From assembly GCF_907163105.1 (NCBI RefSeq), contig NZ_OU015321.1, forward strand, positions 1 through 64,000: a DNA stretch of 64,000 bases, read 5' to 3'. This DNA is from Cloacibacterium caeni. Lineage in GTDB: Bacteria > Bacteroidota > Bacteroidia > Flavobacteriales > Weeksellaceae. The first letter of the stretch is position 1. Each line of letters begins with the position of its first letter. Under the pieces are notes generated by a model. It ran no database searches, had not been told where the DNA came from, and saw only the letters and a list, made by a program, of their open reading frames with translations. Made by a program: the position numbers and the translations under genes. Shown in pieces: positions 7,263 to 14,436 of this stretch.

Positions 7263-8414
7263 ATGAAGAAAGTAGGAATCATCGGCTCAGGGACTATGGG
7301 AATTGGCATTGCGCAAGTAGCAGCTACTGCACATTGCGAGGTTTTTTTATACGATGCCAACTTCTCACAAACCGAAAAATCTCTAAAAAATTTAAAAACC
7401 ACATTAAATAAATTAGCGGAAAAAGGAAAAATTTCTACTGAAAAATCTTTAGAAATCTTCAACCAAATTACGCCTTGCCAAGAAATCAAGGAATTGAAAG
7501 ATTGTGATTTGGTAATTGAGGCTATCATAGAAAATAAAGAAATCAAAGTAGAAGTTTTCAAAAATTTAGAACATTTGGTTTCTAAAGATTGCATTTTGGC
7601 TAGTAATACCTCGTCTATTTCCATTACTTCGCTTCAGGCAGAACTTAAAAATCCTGAACGTTTTATCGGGATTCATTTTTTCAATCCAGCGCCATTAATG
7701 CATTTGGTGGAGGTGATTCCAGGGTTATTGACTGAAAATAATTTGGCTCAAGAAATCGTAGATTTAATGAAATCTTGGGGCAAATCTCCTATCATTGCTA
7801 AAGATGTTCCTGGTTTTATTGTTAACCGAATTGCAAGACCTTTTTACGGTGAAGCTTTGAGAATTGTAGAAGAAAATTTGGCAACACCAGAGCAAGTAGA
7901 TGATGCGATGAAATCTTTGGGGAATTTTAAAATGGGACCATTTGAATTGATGGATTTAATAGGAATTGATGTGAATTTTTCGGTAACGAAAACCGTTTAT
8001 CATGATTATTTTTTCGATCCCAAATATAAACCTTCCTTGCTTCAGCAAAGAATGAGTGAAGCTAAATTACTTGGTAGAAAAACAGGTAAAGGTTTCTATG
8101 ATTATTCTGAACAGAACCAAGAATCAAGAACCAAGAATCAAGAAATTGTAAAAGATGAAAGTCTGTATGAAATGATTTTCATGAGAATTATTTCTATGCT
8201 CATCAATGAAGCTGTAGAAGCAAAAAGATTAGGAATTGCCAATGATGAAGACATAGAAACAGCGATGCAAAAAGGCGTAAATTATCCGAAAGGATTATTG
8301 AATTGGGGAAAGGAAATTGGATATCCAAAAATTTCTGAAGTTTTACAAAATCTCTACGAAGAATACCAAGAAGAACGCTACAGACAAAGTCCGTTGCTTA
8401 GAAAATTAAATTAA
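7263..8414 (+). CDS. paaH: 3-hydroxyacyl-CoA dehydrogenase PaaH
   Basis: A 383-residue NAD-dependent dehydrogenase for the 3-hydroxyadipyl-CoA step. The Rossmann motif G-S-G-T-M-G-I-G lies near residue 8. H-F-F-N-P-A-P-L-M, D-V-P-G-F-I-V-N-R and G-R-K-T-G-K-G-F-Y-D-Y mark the first C-terminal domain, and a second, shorter 3HCDH repeat follows (from about 300). The linker between them is encoded by a word repeat (8114-8141). E. coli PaaH is longer (475). Confidence 0.9.
   Translation: MKKVGIIGSGTMGIGIAQVAATAHCEVFLYDANFSQTEKSLKNLKTTLNKLAEKGKISTEKSLEIFNQITPCQEIKELKDCDLVIEAIIENKEIKVEVFKNLEHLVSKDCILASNTSSISITSLQAELKNPERFIGIHFFNPAPLMHLVEVIPGLLTENNLAQEIVDLMKSWGKSPIIAKDVPGFIVNRIARPFYGEALRIVEENLATPEQVDDAMKSLGNFKMGPFELMDLIGIDVNFSVTKTVYHDYFFDPKYKPSLLQQRMSEAKLLGRKTGKGFYDYSEQNQESRTKNQEIVKDESLYEMIFMRIISMLINEAVEAKRLGIANDEDIETAMQKGVNYPKGLLNWGKEIGYPKISEVLQNLYEEYQEERYRQSPLLRKLN
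8114..8141 (+). repeat. Four tandem 7-mers inside paaH
   Basis: The 14-mer GAACCAAGAATCAA occurs twice without mismatch, which equals four 7-mers (GAACCAA/GAATCAA). It is read in frame as Asn/Gln/Glu/Ser/Arg-rich linker residues between the two C-terminal domains of PaaH. Confidence 0.85.
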
Positions 8415-8417
8415 AAA

Positions 8418-8684
8418 ATGGAACATGTTTTTTCCTCAAATCATATTAATCTCTTTAAGCAAAATGACTTCTTAGAGTTGATAATTGATGATTACGAACT
8501 TTTTGATTATATAGATGATTTATTGCATGAATTTGATTTGAGTGAGGAAGACCAAGAATATTCTTTTGAAGAAGATAATCATATTATTTTTAAAGAAATT
8601 CAAAATCAAGAAAAAATCATTTCATTTTTAAAAGATTTGAATTCTGATGAAATCGAAAGAATTTACAAACTGAATAATAAATAA
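8418..8684 (+). CDS. Small acidic protein of unknown function
   Basis: An 88-residue, very acidic soluble protein (E-L-I-I-D-D-Y-E-L-F-D-Y-I-D-D-L-L-H-E-F-D) starting 3 bp after paaH. Its stop shares one base with the next ATG. No family was recognised. With the next two genes it forms a translationally coupled three-gene insert between paaH and paaI. Confidence 0.7.
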   Translation: MEHVFSSNHINLFKQNDFLELIIDDYELFDYIDDLLHEFDLSEEDQEYSFEEDNHIIFKEIQNQEKIISFLKDLNSDEIERIYKLNNK

Positions 8685-8926
8685 TGATGAAAAAAGCATT
8701 GATAAAAAGCATAATCCAATCCGTAACCTTTGTTTTAATTTATTTTGTTCTGGGATTTTTTTTCAATAAAATTGATGTCTCAATAATAGAATATTTTAAA
8801 AACGAATTAAATAAAAACTTGTTTATTTTAGGGCTTATGTTTGTGCTTTTTTTCATAGGAAATTACATCAATAGAAATAAAGAAATCACTTGGGAAACTA
8901 TATTTAAAAAACAAAAAAGAGAATGA
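8684..8926 (+). CDS. Small two-span membrane protein (first of a pair)
   Basis: An 80-residue protein with two hydrophobic segments (about residues 10-27 and 46-62) and a basic C-terminus. The ATG overlaps the previous stop by one base; a second ATG follows at 8687. It resembles the next protein in layout (I-I-x-x-I-x-x-F-V near the start, F-F-x-N-K, then F-x-L-x-F). Function unknown. Confidence 0.65.
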   Translation: MMKKALIKSIIQSVTFVLIYFVLGFFFNKIDVSIIEYFKNELNKNLFILGLMFVLFFIGNYINRNKEITWETIFKKQKRE

Positions 8927-9129
8927 ATCCAAAACTAATTATTGCAATCATAAACGCTATTGTATCTTTCGTCATTATTGTTCCGATGAGTTTTTTCATG
9001 AATAAATTCATCAACAATTCTGAGGATACTTTTTTACAGTTTTTCCAAGATAAATGGTTGATTTTAACAGTATTTGTTTTAATTTTCACCATATACAATA
9101 GCTTTTTAAAAGGCAGAAAACTTAAATAA
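8923..9129 (+). CDS. Small two-span membrane protein (second of a pair)
   Basis: A 68-residue protein with two hydrophobic segments (about 4-25 and 44-58) and a lysine-rich tail. It overlaps the previous gene by 4 bp (ATGA), a classic coupling arrangement. It is probably a distant paralogue of its neighbour. Function unknown. Confidence 0.65.
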   Translation: MNPKLIIAIINAIVSFVIIVPMSFFMNKFINNSEDTFLQFFQDKWLILTVFVLIFTIYNSFLKGRKLK

Positions 9130-9186
9130 ATCAACTACACAATTTTACAAATTAACGACTTTACAATTTTACAACTTTACAAAAAA
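9130..9186 (+). repeat. Degenerate word repeat in the paaI leader
   Basis: Five 8-bp words can be read in a row (TTTACAAA, TTAACGAC, TTTACAAT, TTTACAAC, TTTACAAA), followed by AAA and the paaI ATG at 9187. This is the same word as in the paaG leader. Confidence 0.8.
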
Positions 9187-9600
9187 ATGACACCACTAGA
9201 AATCGCACAATATATGCTCAATCAAGATTTTTTCTCACAATGGATGGAGATAAAACTGGTTGAGGTTCGCGAACATCACTGTTTGATTGAAATGCCCATC
9301 AAAAAAGAGATGATTAATGGCTTAAAAACGGTTCATGGCGGAGTAACTTTTGCTTTTGCGGATTCTGCATTGGCGTTTTCTTCTAACAATATGGGAGATG
9401 CAGCAGTTGCGCTCAATTGTATGATTAATTTTACCAAAGCGGTACGTTTTGGAGACACCCTTTTTGCCGAGAGTATTCTCATGGCAGATACCAGAAAAAC
9501 AGCAGTTTATGATATTACGATTACCAATCAGCATAAAGAGGTGGTCGCAAGTTTCAGAGGAACTGTTTATAAAATTGATAAAAAAGTAGTTGATTTATAA
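9187..9600 (+). CDS. paaI: Hydroxyphenylacetyl-CoA thioesterase PaaI
   Basis: A 137-residue hotdog-fold thioesterase. The family motif V-H50-G-G-V-T-F-A-F-A-D59-S-A-L-A-F contains the catalytic Asp. PaaI hydrolyses dead-end ring-hydroxylated phenylacetyl-CoA esters and frees CoA. Length matches E. coli PaaI (140). Confidence 0.92.
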   Translation: MTPLEIAQYMLNQDFFSQWMEIKLVEVREHHCLIEMPIKKEMINGLKTVHGGVTFAFADSALAFSSNNMGDAAVALNCMINFTKAVRFGDTLFAESILMADTRKTAVYDITITNQHKEVVASFRGTVYKIDKKVVDL

Positions 9601-9614
9601 TTTCGAAATCAGAT

Positions 9615-10823
9615 ATGAAACAAGTATACATCATAGATTACATCAGAACACCGATTGCTAAATTTCAAGGAGGTTTATTGGAAGTAAGAGCAGATGATTT
9701 GGCAGCCATTGTTTTGAAGGAAATTGTAAAAAGAAATCCACAAATTCCCGCCGAAGAAATAGAAGACGTGATTTTAGGTTGTGCCAATCAAGCTGGCGAA
9801 GATAACCGAAATGTCGCAAGAATGGCTTCACTTTTGGCAGAACTTCCTATAAAAATTGGCGGAGAAACTGTGAATAGATTATGCGCTTCTGGAATGGCAG
9901 CAATTGCCAATGCGTACAGAGCGATTGCAATTGGCGAAGGCGAAATTTATTTAGCAGGAGGAGTTGAACAGATGACTAGGGCGCCTTATGTTTTGAGTAA
10001 ATCTGCTCAACCTTTTGGCAGAGATGTTCAGTTGTTTGATAGCAGTTTTGGATGGAGGTTTGTTAATCCTAAAATGAAAGAACTCTACGGAGTTGACGGA
10101 ATGGGAGAAACCGCTGAAAATCTAGCCGAAATCTATAAAATTTCCAGAGAAGCGCAAGATGAATTCGCTTTACATTCTCAACAAAAAGCTACTTCTGCTC
10201 AAAATTCAGGAAGATTAGCCCAAGAAATTGTAAACGTAGAAATTCCACAAAAAAAAGGAGAACCGAAAATCTTTTCACAAGACGAATTTGTAAAACCAGA
10301 TACTACTTTAGACAAATTAGCGAAGCTAAGACCTGCTTTCAAAAAAGAAGGTGGAAGTGTTACTGCGGGAAATTCTTCGGGCTTAAATGACGGAGCTGCT
10401 GCCATGATTTTGGCAAGTGAAGACGCCGTAAAAAAATATAATTTGAAGCCATTGGCAAAAATTATTTCAAGCGCAGTGGTTGGTGTAGAACCTAGAATTA
10501 TGGGAATAGGTCCAGTAGAAGCGACCAAAAAAGCGCTTTCTAGAGCCAATCTTTCGTTGGAAGATATGGATATTATTGAACTCAATGAAGCTTTTGCAGC
10601 ACAAGCATTATCAGTTTTACAGGAATTAGGAATTGATGCTAAAGATGAACGATTAAATCCAAATGGTGGCGCGATTGCTTTAGGTCATCCTCTCGGAATG
10701 TCAGGAACCAGAATTGTAGGAACTGCCGCTTTAGAATTACAGAAAAAAAATAAAAAATATGCACTTTGTACGCTCTGCATCGGAGTTGGACAAGGATACG
10801 CAATGATCATTGAAAAAATTTAA
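9615..10823 (+). CDS. paaJ: 3-oxoadipyl-CoA/3-oxo-5,6-dehydrosuberyl-CoA thiolase PaaJ
   Basis: A 402-residue thiolase. Nucleophile C90 lies in N-R-L-C-A-S-G-M, H358 in G-G-A-I-A-L-G-H-P-L-G-M-S-G-T-R, and the second catalytic C388 in C-I-G-V-G-Q-G. N-E-A-F-A-A-Q is also present. It cleaves 3-oxoadipyl-CoA to acetyl-CoA and succinyl-CoA. It starts 14 bp after paaI and is one of the few genes here without a repeat leader. Confidence 0.93.
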   Translation: MKQVYIIDYIRTPIAKFQGGLLEVRADDLAAIVLKEIVKRNPQIPAEEIEDVILGCANQAGEDNRNVARMASLLAELPIKIGGETVNRLCASGMAAIANAYRAIAIGEGEIYLAGGVEQMTRAPYVLSKSAQPFGRDVQLFDSSFGWRFVNPKMKELYGVDGMGETAENLAEIYKISREAQDEFALHSQQKATSAQNSGRLAQEIVNVEIPQKKGEPKIFSQDEFVKPDTTLDKLAKLRPAFKKEGGSVTAGNSSGLNDGAAAMILASEDAVKKYNLKPLAKIISSAVVGVEPRIMGIGPVEATKKALSRANLSLEDMDIIELNEAFAAQALSVLQELGIDAKDERLNPNGGAIALGHPLGMSGTRIVGTAALELQKKNKKYALCTLCIGVGQGYAMIIEKI

Positions 10824-10841
10824 AAGCTTTTTTCTTTTATT

Positions 10842-11054
10842 TGACATTGAATTGGAGGCGTTAAAAAATTTTGAAATTGATTCGTTAATAAACCATTTAT
10901 GGTTCGCCGAGACCAAAAAAAAAATAAAAATAATGAGGCAAATTCCTGCTGTTTGAGCGAAGCGAGTTTCAGGGATTTTAGAATTAATGAAAAATTTTAG
11001 CCGAGAATTCACAGTCTTGAACTTTTGGTTCTTTTGTTTCAAGACAAAAGAACA
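10842..11054 (+). repeat. Dispersed repeat, copy 1 (between paaJ and paaY)
   Basis: About 210 bp shared with 58023-58230. The common blocks, in order, are GACATTGAATTGGAGGCG, an AAATTTTGAAAT/ATTCGTTAA block, AAATTCCTGCTGTTTGAGC, GAGTTTCAGGGATTTTAGAAT, TTTTAGCCGAGAATTC and a final perfect hairpin GTTCTTTTGT/ACAAAAGAAC. The hairpin ends about 13 bp before the paaY ATG. No ORF is supported inside. Confidence 0.85.
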
Positions 11055-11067
11055 TAAATAAAAATAT

Positions 11068-11658
11068 ATGGCAAATATTTATTCATACCACGGTATAAAA
11101 CCCATCATTAGAAAATCAGCATACATCCATCCTCAAGCGGTAATTATAGGAAATGTAGAAATAGGGGAAGAAGTATACATCGGTCCCAATGCAGTTTTGA
11201 GGGGAGATTGGGGAAAAATCATTATCAAAGACGGCGCAAACGTTCAAGAAAACTGTACGCTTCACGTTTTTCCAGGAATTCCTACTGTTTTAGAAGAATC
11301 GGCGCATATTGGTCATGGTGCGATTATTCATTCGGCGCACATTGGCAAAAATTGTTTGGTTGGGATGAACGCTGTAGTGATGGACAATGCCAAAATTGGA
11401 GACGAATGCATTATTGGTGCGTTGAGTTTTGTTCCCACTGGTTTTATTTCGGAAAATAGAAAATTGATAGTTGGCAGTCCTGCGAAAATTATTCGCGAAG
11501 TTTCAGACGAAATGATTGCTTGGAAAACCAAAGGAACCGCTATTTATCAAGAATTAGCTCGTGAAGGAAAAACCGCCATTCAACCGTGCGAACCGTACAC
11601 AGAATTTGTAGAACAAACGCCCACCAAAATTGTAGATTACTCTGTTTGGACGAAGTAA
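11068..11658 (+). CDS. paaY: PaaY, gamma-carbonic-anhydrase-like hexapeptide thioesterase
   Basis: A 196-residue left-handed beta-helix protein with repeated hexapeptides (I-G-N-V-E-I, V-Y-I-G-P-N-A-V-L-R-G-D) and metal-binding histidines in H-I-G-H-G-A-I-I-H-S-A-H-I-G. PaaY is linked to removal of inhibitory CoA by-products. Length equals E. coli PaaY (196). Confidence 0.92.
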   Translation: MANIYSYHGIKPIIRKSAYIHPQAVIIGNVEIGEEVYIGPNAVLRGDWGKIIIKDGANVQENCTLHVFPGIPTVLEESAHIGHGAIIHSAHIGKNCLVGMNAVVMDNAKIGDECIIGALSFVPTGFISENRKLIVGSPAKIIREVSDEMIAWKTKGTAIYQELAREGKTAIQPCEPYTEFVEQTPTKIVDYSVWTK

Positions 11659-11780
11659 TGGCGCCAAATTTCCAGCTTTCCACTACAATCTTTTATTTTT
11701 CCACTTCTGTCAGTCTGAGCGGAGTCGAAGACAAAGAAAAATAAAAGGATTTCCGTTGCAATCTGGGGCGCAATTTCGTT
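11659..11780 (+). repeat. Composite hairpin repeat downstream of paaY
   Basis: A long imperfect hairpin with outer arms from CCAGCTTTCC (11672) to GCAATCTGG (11766) and inner arms TTTTATTTTTC/GAAAAATAAAA. The loop holds a smaller repeat beginning TGTCAGTCTGAGCGGAGTCG. A second word-like stretch (CATCACCAAACATCAAACACC) leads into paaZ. Confidence 0.75.
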
Positions 11781-11870
11781 GCAATTTCACCATTTTTCCA
11801 AAATTTAAAATTTGAGTATTTTTAGAAACAATAAAACATCCATCACCAAACATCAAACACCCCACATAAA

Positions 11871-14363
11871 ATGAAACTTAAAAACTACATATCAGGACAA
11901 TGGATTGAAGGAAACGGACACGAAATTCCGCTTTACAATGCTGTAAACGGAGAATTGGTTGCCATTTCAGATACTTCGGGACTAGATTTTGAAGAAGCAT
12001 TGCATTACGGAAGAACCATAGGTTACAAAAACTTGTCTTCTATGACTTTTTACGACCGCGGAGAGATGCTCAAAAAAATCGCATTGTATCTTTTAGAAAG
12101 AAAGAAAAAATACTACGAACTTTCTTACAAAACAGGAGCCACTCATATTGATTCTTGGGTAGATATAGAAGGAGGTTTCGGTACTTTTTTCACCTATTCA
12201 GGTTTGGCGAAAAGAATGCTTCCCAATACACCATTTTGGGTAGATGGAGAAACTCAGAAAATTTCTGCAAACGGAACGCATCTCGGAACCCATATTCTCA
12301 CACCAAGTGAAGGGGTTTCTGTACAAATCAATGCGTATAATTTTCCAGTTTGGGGAATGTTAGAAAAATTGTCTACATCACTTTTGGCAGGAGTTCCGGC
12401 AATTGTGAAACCTTCACCGTATAGTTCTTATCTTACGAATGAAGTTTTCAAAGATATGATAGAAAGTGGTTATCTTCCAGAAGGTGCGGTTCAGTTGGTT
12501 TGTGGCGAACCAGGCAATATTTTAGATTTTGTAAAAGATGGAGATTCTGTAGTTTTCACAGGTTCCGCAAATACAGGTAGAAAACTGAAAGCGCTTCCAT
12601 CAATTTCGGGAAATGCAGTTCGTTTTAATATGGAAGCAGATTCATTAAACTGTTCTATTCTTGGGTTAGATGCCAAACCGGGAACTCCAGAATTTGATTT
12701 GTTCATCAAAGAAGTTAAAAATGAAATGACCACCAAAGCTGGACAAAAATGTACAGCAATTCGTAGAATTATTGTTCCTGAAAATTTAGTTGGTGATGTT
12801 CAAAATGCGTTATCAAAAGCTCTTGACCAAACAAAAATTGGAAATCCATTAAGCAGAGAAACCAAAATGGGCTCTATTGTTGGAAAAGAACAAATGCAGA
12901 TTTTAGAAGAAAAAGTAAATCTCTTAAAAGCTGAAACAGAACTCATCTACGATGGAAAGCATGATTTGGTAGAAGCAAATTATGAAAACGGAGCTTTCTT
13001 TACTCCAAAAGTTTTCTATAATGATAAACCTTTTGAAAAAAAAATATCTCACGAACTCGAAGCTTTTGGTCCAGTTTCTACCATTATGCCATACAAAGAT
13101 GCTGAAGAAGCTGCTGCTTTAGCAAAACGAGGAAAAGGAAGTTTGGTAGGTTCTATTGTTTCTCACGATGAAAAATTTGTTGCAGAAACTTCTTGGAAAA
13201 TGGCGAGTTCTCATGGAAGAATTTTTGTTTTGAATAGAGATAATGCCAAAGAAAGCACAGGTCACGGTTCTCCGTTGCCAACTTTAATGCATGGTGGTCC
13301 TGGTAGAGCTGGTGGTGGCGAAGAAATGGGTGGTTTAAACGGACTCCATTTCTTTTTACAAAAAACTGCGATTCAAGGTTCACCAGATGTTTTGACGGCG
13401 ATTACTAAAGTTTACACTCAAGGTGCAGAAAAGAAATTCAGTGATAAGCATCCTTTCCAGAAATATTTTGAAGAAGTGGAAGTTGGAGATTCTCTAGAAA
13501 CCGCAGGTAGAACTGTTACGGAAGCAGATATTGTGAATTTTTCTAATGTTTCTTGGGATCATTTTTATGCACATACAGATGCAACAAGTTTAAACGGAAC
13601 TATTTTTGACAAGACCGTTGCTCATGGATATTTTATCCTTTCTGCAGCGGCAGGTTTATTCGTTTCAGGAAAAAAAGGGCCAGTTATTGCGAATTATGGC
13701 CTGGAAAATGCAAGTTTCTTTAAGCCAGTTTATGCTGGTGATACCATTACCGTTTATTTGACGGCGAAAGAAAAAATCAACAGAGGAGTAAAAGGCAGAA
13801 ATATTCCAAGTGGAGTGGTAAAATGGTTGGTTGAGGTAGTCAATCAAAGAGAAGAAGTGGTTTGTGTCGCTACCATTTTGACTTTGGTGGCAAAAAAATC
13901 TCCTTTCATTGAACTAAATAGAAGAAATATTCAAAAATTATTGAATGGTTTAACTGAAAATACGAAGCCGAATTGGGGTAAAATGACTGCTCAGCAAATG
14001 CTGGAACATCTAGAAACAACTATACTGTATAGCATGGGTGAACTAGAAGCTGAGAAATGCTTCACACCAGAAGAGCATTTAGAAAAGTATCAAGATTCTC
14101 TATACAATCACCGAAAAATGCCAAAAGATTTTCCTGCGCCGTTCCTTCCAGAAGATGGAACTTTACCAGTGTTGAAGTATAAAAATCTGGAGCAAGCCAA
14201 AGAGAAATTTTTAGAAAATCTTCAGAAATATCAGATTTATTATAGAGAAAATCCAGAAGCGGAGCATATGCATTTTGTCTTTGGAAAACTCAATAAAGAA
14301 ATGATGGAGTTGATGCACAGAAAACATTTTACACATCATTTTGAACAATTTGGATTGGTGTAA
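11871..14363 (+). CDS. paaZ: PaaZ ring-opening hydrolase/aldehyde dehydrogenase fused to a DinB-like domain
   Basis: An 830-residue protein. Residues 1-520 are an aldehyde dehydrogenase (E255, C294 in G-Q-K-C) that oxidises the ring-opened semialdehyde. Residues 530-675 are a MaoC-type hydratase that opens oxepin-CoA, with D563 and H568 in S-W-D-H-F-Y-A-H-T-D. E. coli PaaZ (681) ends here. Residues 677-830 are an extra DUF1569/DinB-like helical domain (W-G-K-M-T-A-Q-Q-M-L-E-H-L) of unknown role. The reading frame is continuous across the junction. Confidence 0.93.
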   Translation: MKLKNYISGQWIEGNGHEIPLYNAVNGELVAISDTSGLDFEEALHYGRTIGYKNLSSMTFYDRGEMLKKIALYLLERKKKYYELSYKTGATHIDSWVDIEGGFGTFFTYSGLAKRMLPNTPFWVDGETQKISANGTHLGTHILTPSEGVSVQINAYNFPVWGMLEKLSTSLLAGVPAIVKPSPYSSYLTNEVFKDMIESGYLPEGAVQLVCGEPGNILDFVKDGDSVVFTGSANTGRKLKALPSISGNAVRFNMEADSLNCSILGLDAKPGTPEFDLFIKEVKNEMTTKAGQKCTAIRRIIVPENLVGDVQNALSKALDQTKIGNPLSRETKMGSIVGKEQMQILEEKVNLLKAETELIYDGKHDLVEANYENGAFFTPKVFYNDKPFEKKISHELEAFGPVSTIMPYKDAEEAAALAKRGKGSLVGSIVSHDEKFVAETSWKMASSHGRIFVLNRDNAKESTGHGSPLPTLMHGGPGRAGGGEEMGGLNGLHFFLQKTAIQGSPDVLTAITKVYTQGAEKKFSDKHPFQKYFEEVEVGDSLETAGRTVTEADIVNFSNVSWDHFYAHTDATSLNGTIFDKTVAHGYFILSAAAGLFVSGKKGPVIANYGLENASFFKPVYAGDTITVYLTAKEKINRGVKGRNIPSGVVKWLVEVVNQREEVVCVATILTLVAKKSPFIELNRRNIQKLLNGLTENTKPNWGKMTAQQMLEHLETTILYSMGELEAEKCFTPEEHLEKYQDSLYNHRKMPKDFPAPFLPEDGTLPVLKYKNLEQAKEKFLENLQKYQIYYRENPEAEHMHFVFGKLNKEMMELMHRKHFTHHFEQFGLV

Positions 14364-14412
14364 AACTGATAAAATTTAGCTGAAAATATAAATAGCGAAA
14401 GCCACAGTAATG

Positions 14413-14420
14413 TAAATTTG
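14413..14420 (+). promoter_or_regulatory. Promoter -7 element (TAnnTTTG) of the GH5 gene
   Basis: TAAATTTG lies 16 bp before the ATG, so the GH5 locus appears to have its own promoter rather than belonging to the paa transcript. Confidence 0.55.
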
Positions 14421-14436
14421 CTTAAAATTTTAAAAA

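Noticed and set aside
2813-9186. Possible CRISPR array from repeated short words
   Set aside because: Units are only 7-9 bp, degenerate and contiguous. There are no 25-40 bp repeats with unique spacers and no cas genes.
10199-10585. Antisense open frame of 128 codons inside paaJ
   Set aside because: It mirrors the codon pattern of paaJ, has no promoter or family resemblance, and paaJ is certain.
11328-11531. Antisense frame in paaY
   Set aside because: It is a shadow of the hexapeptide repeats, with no independent support.
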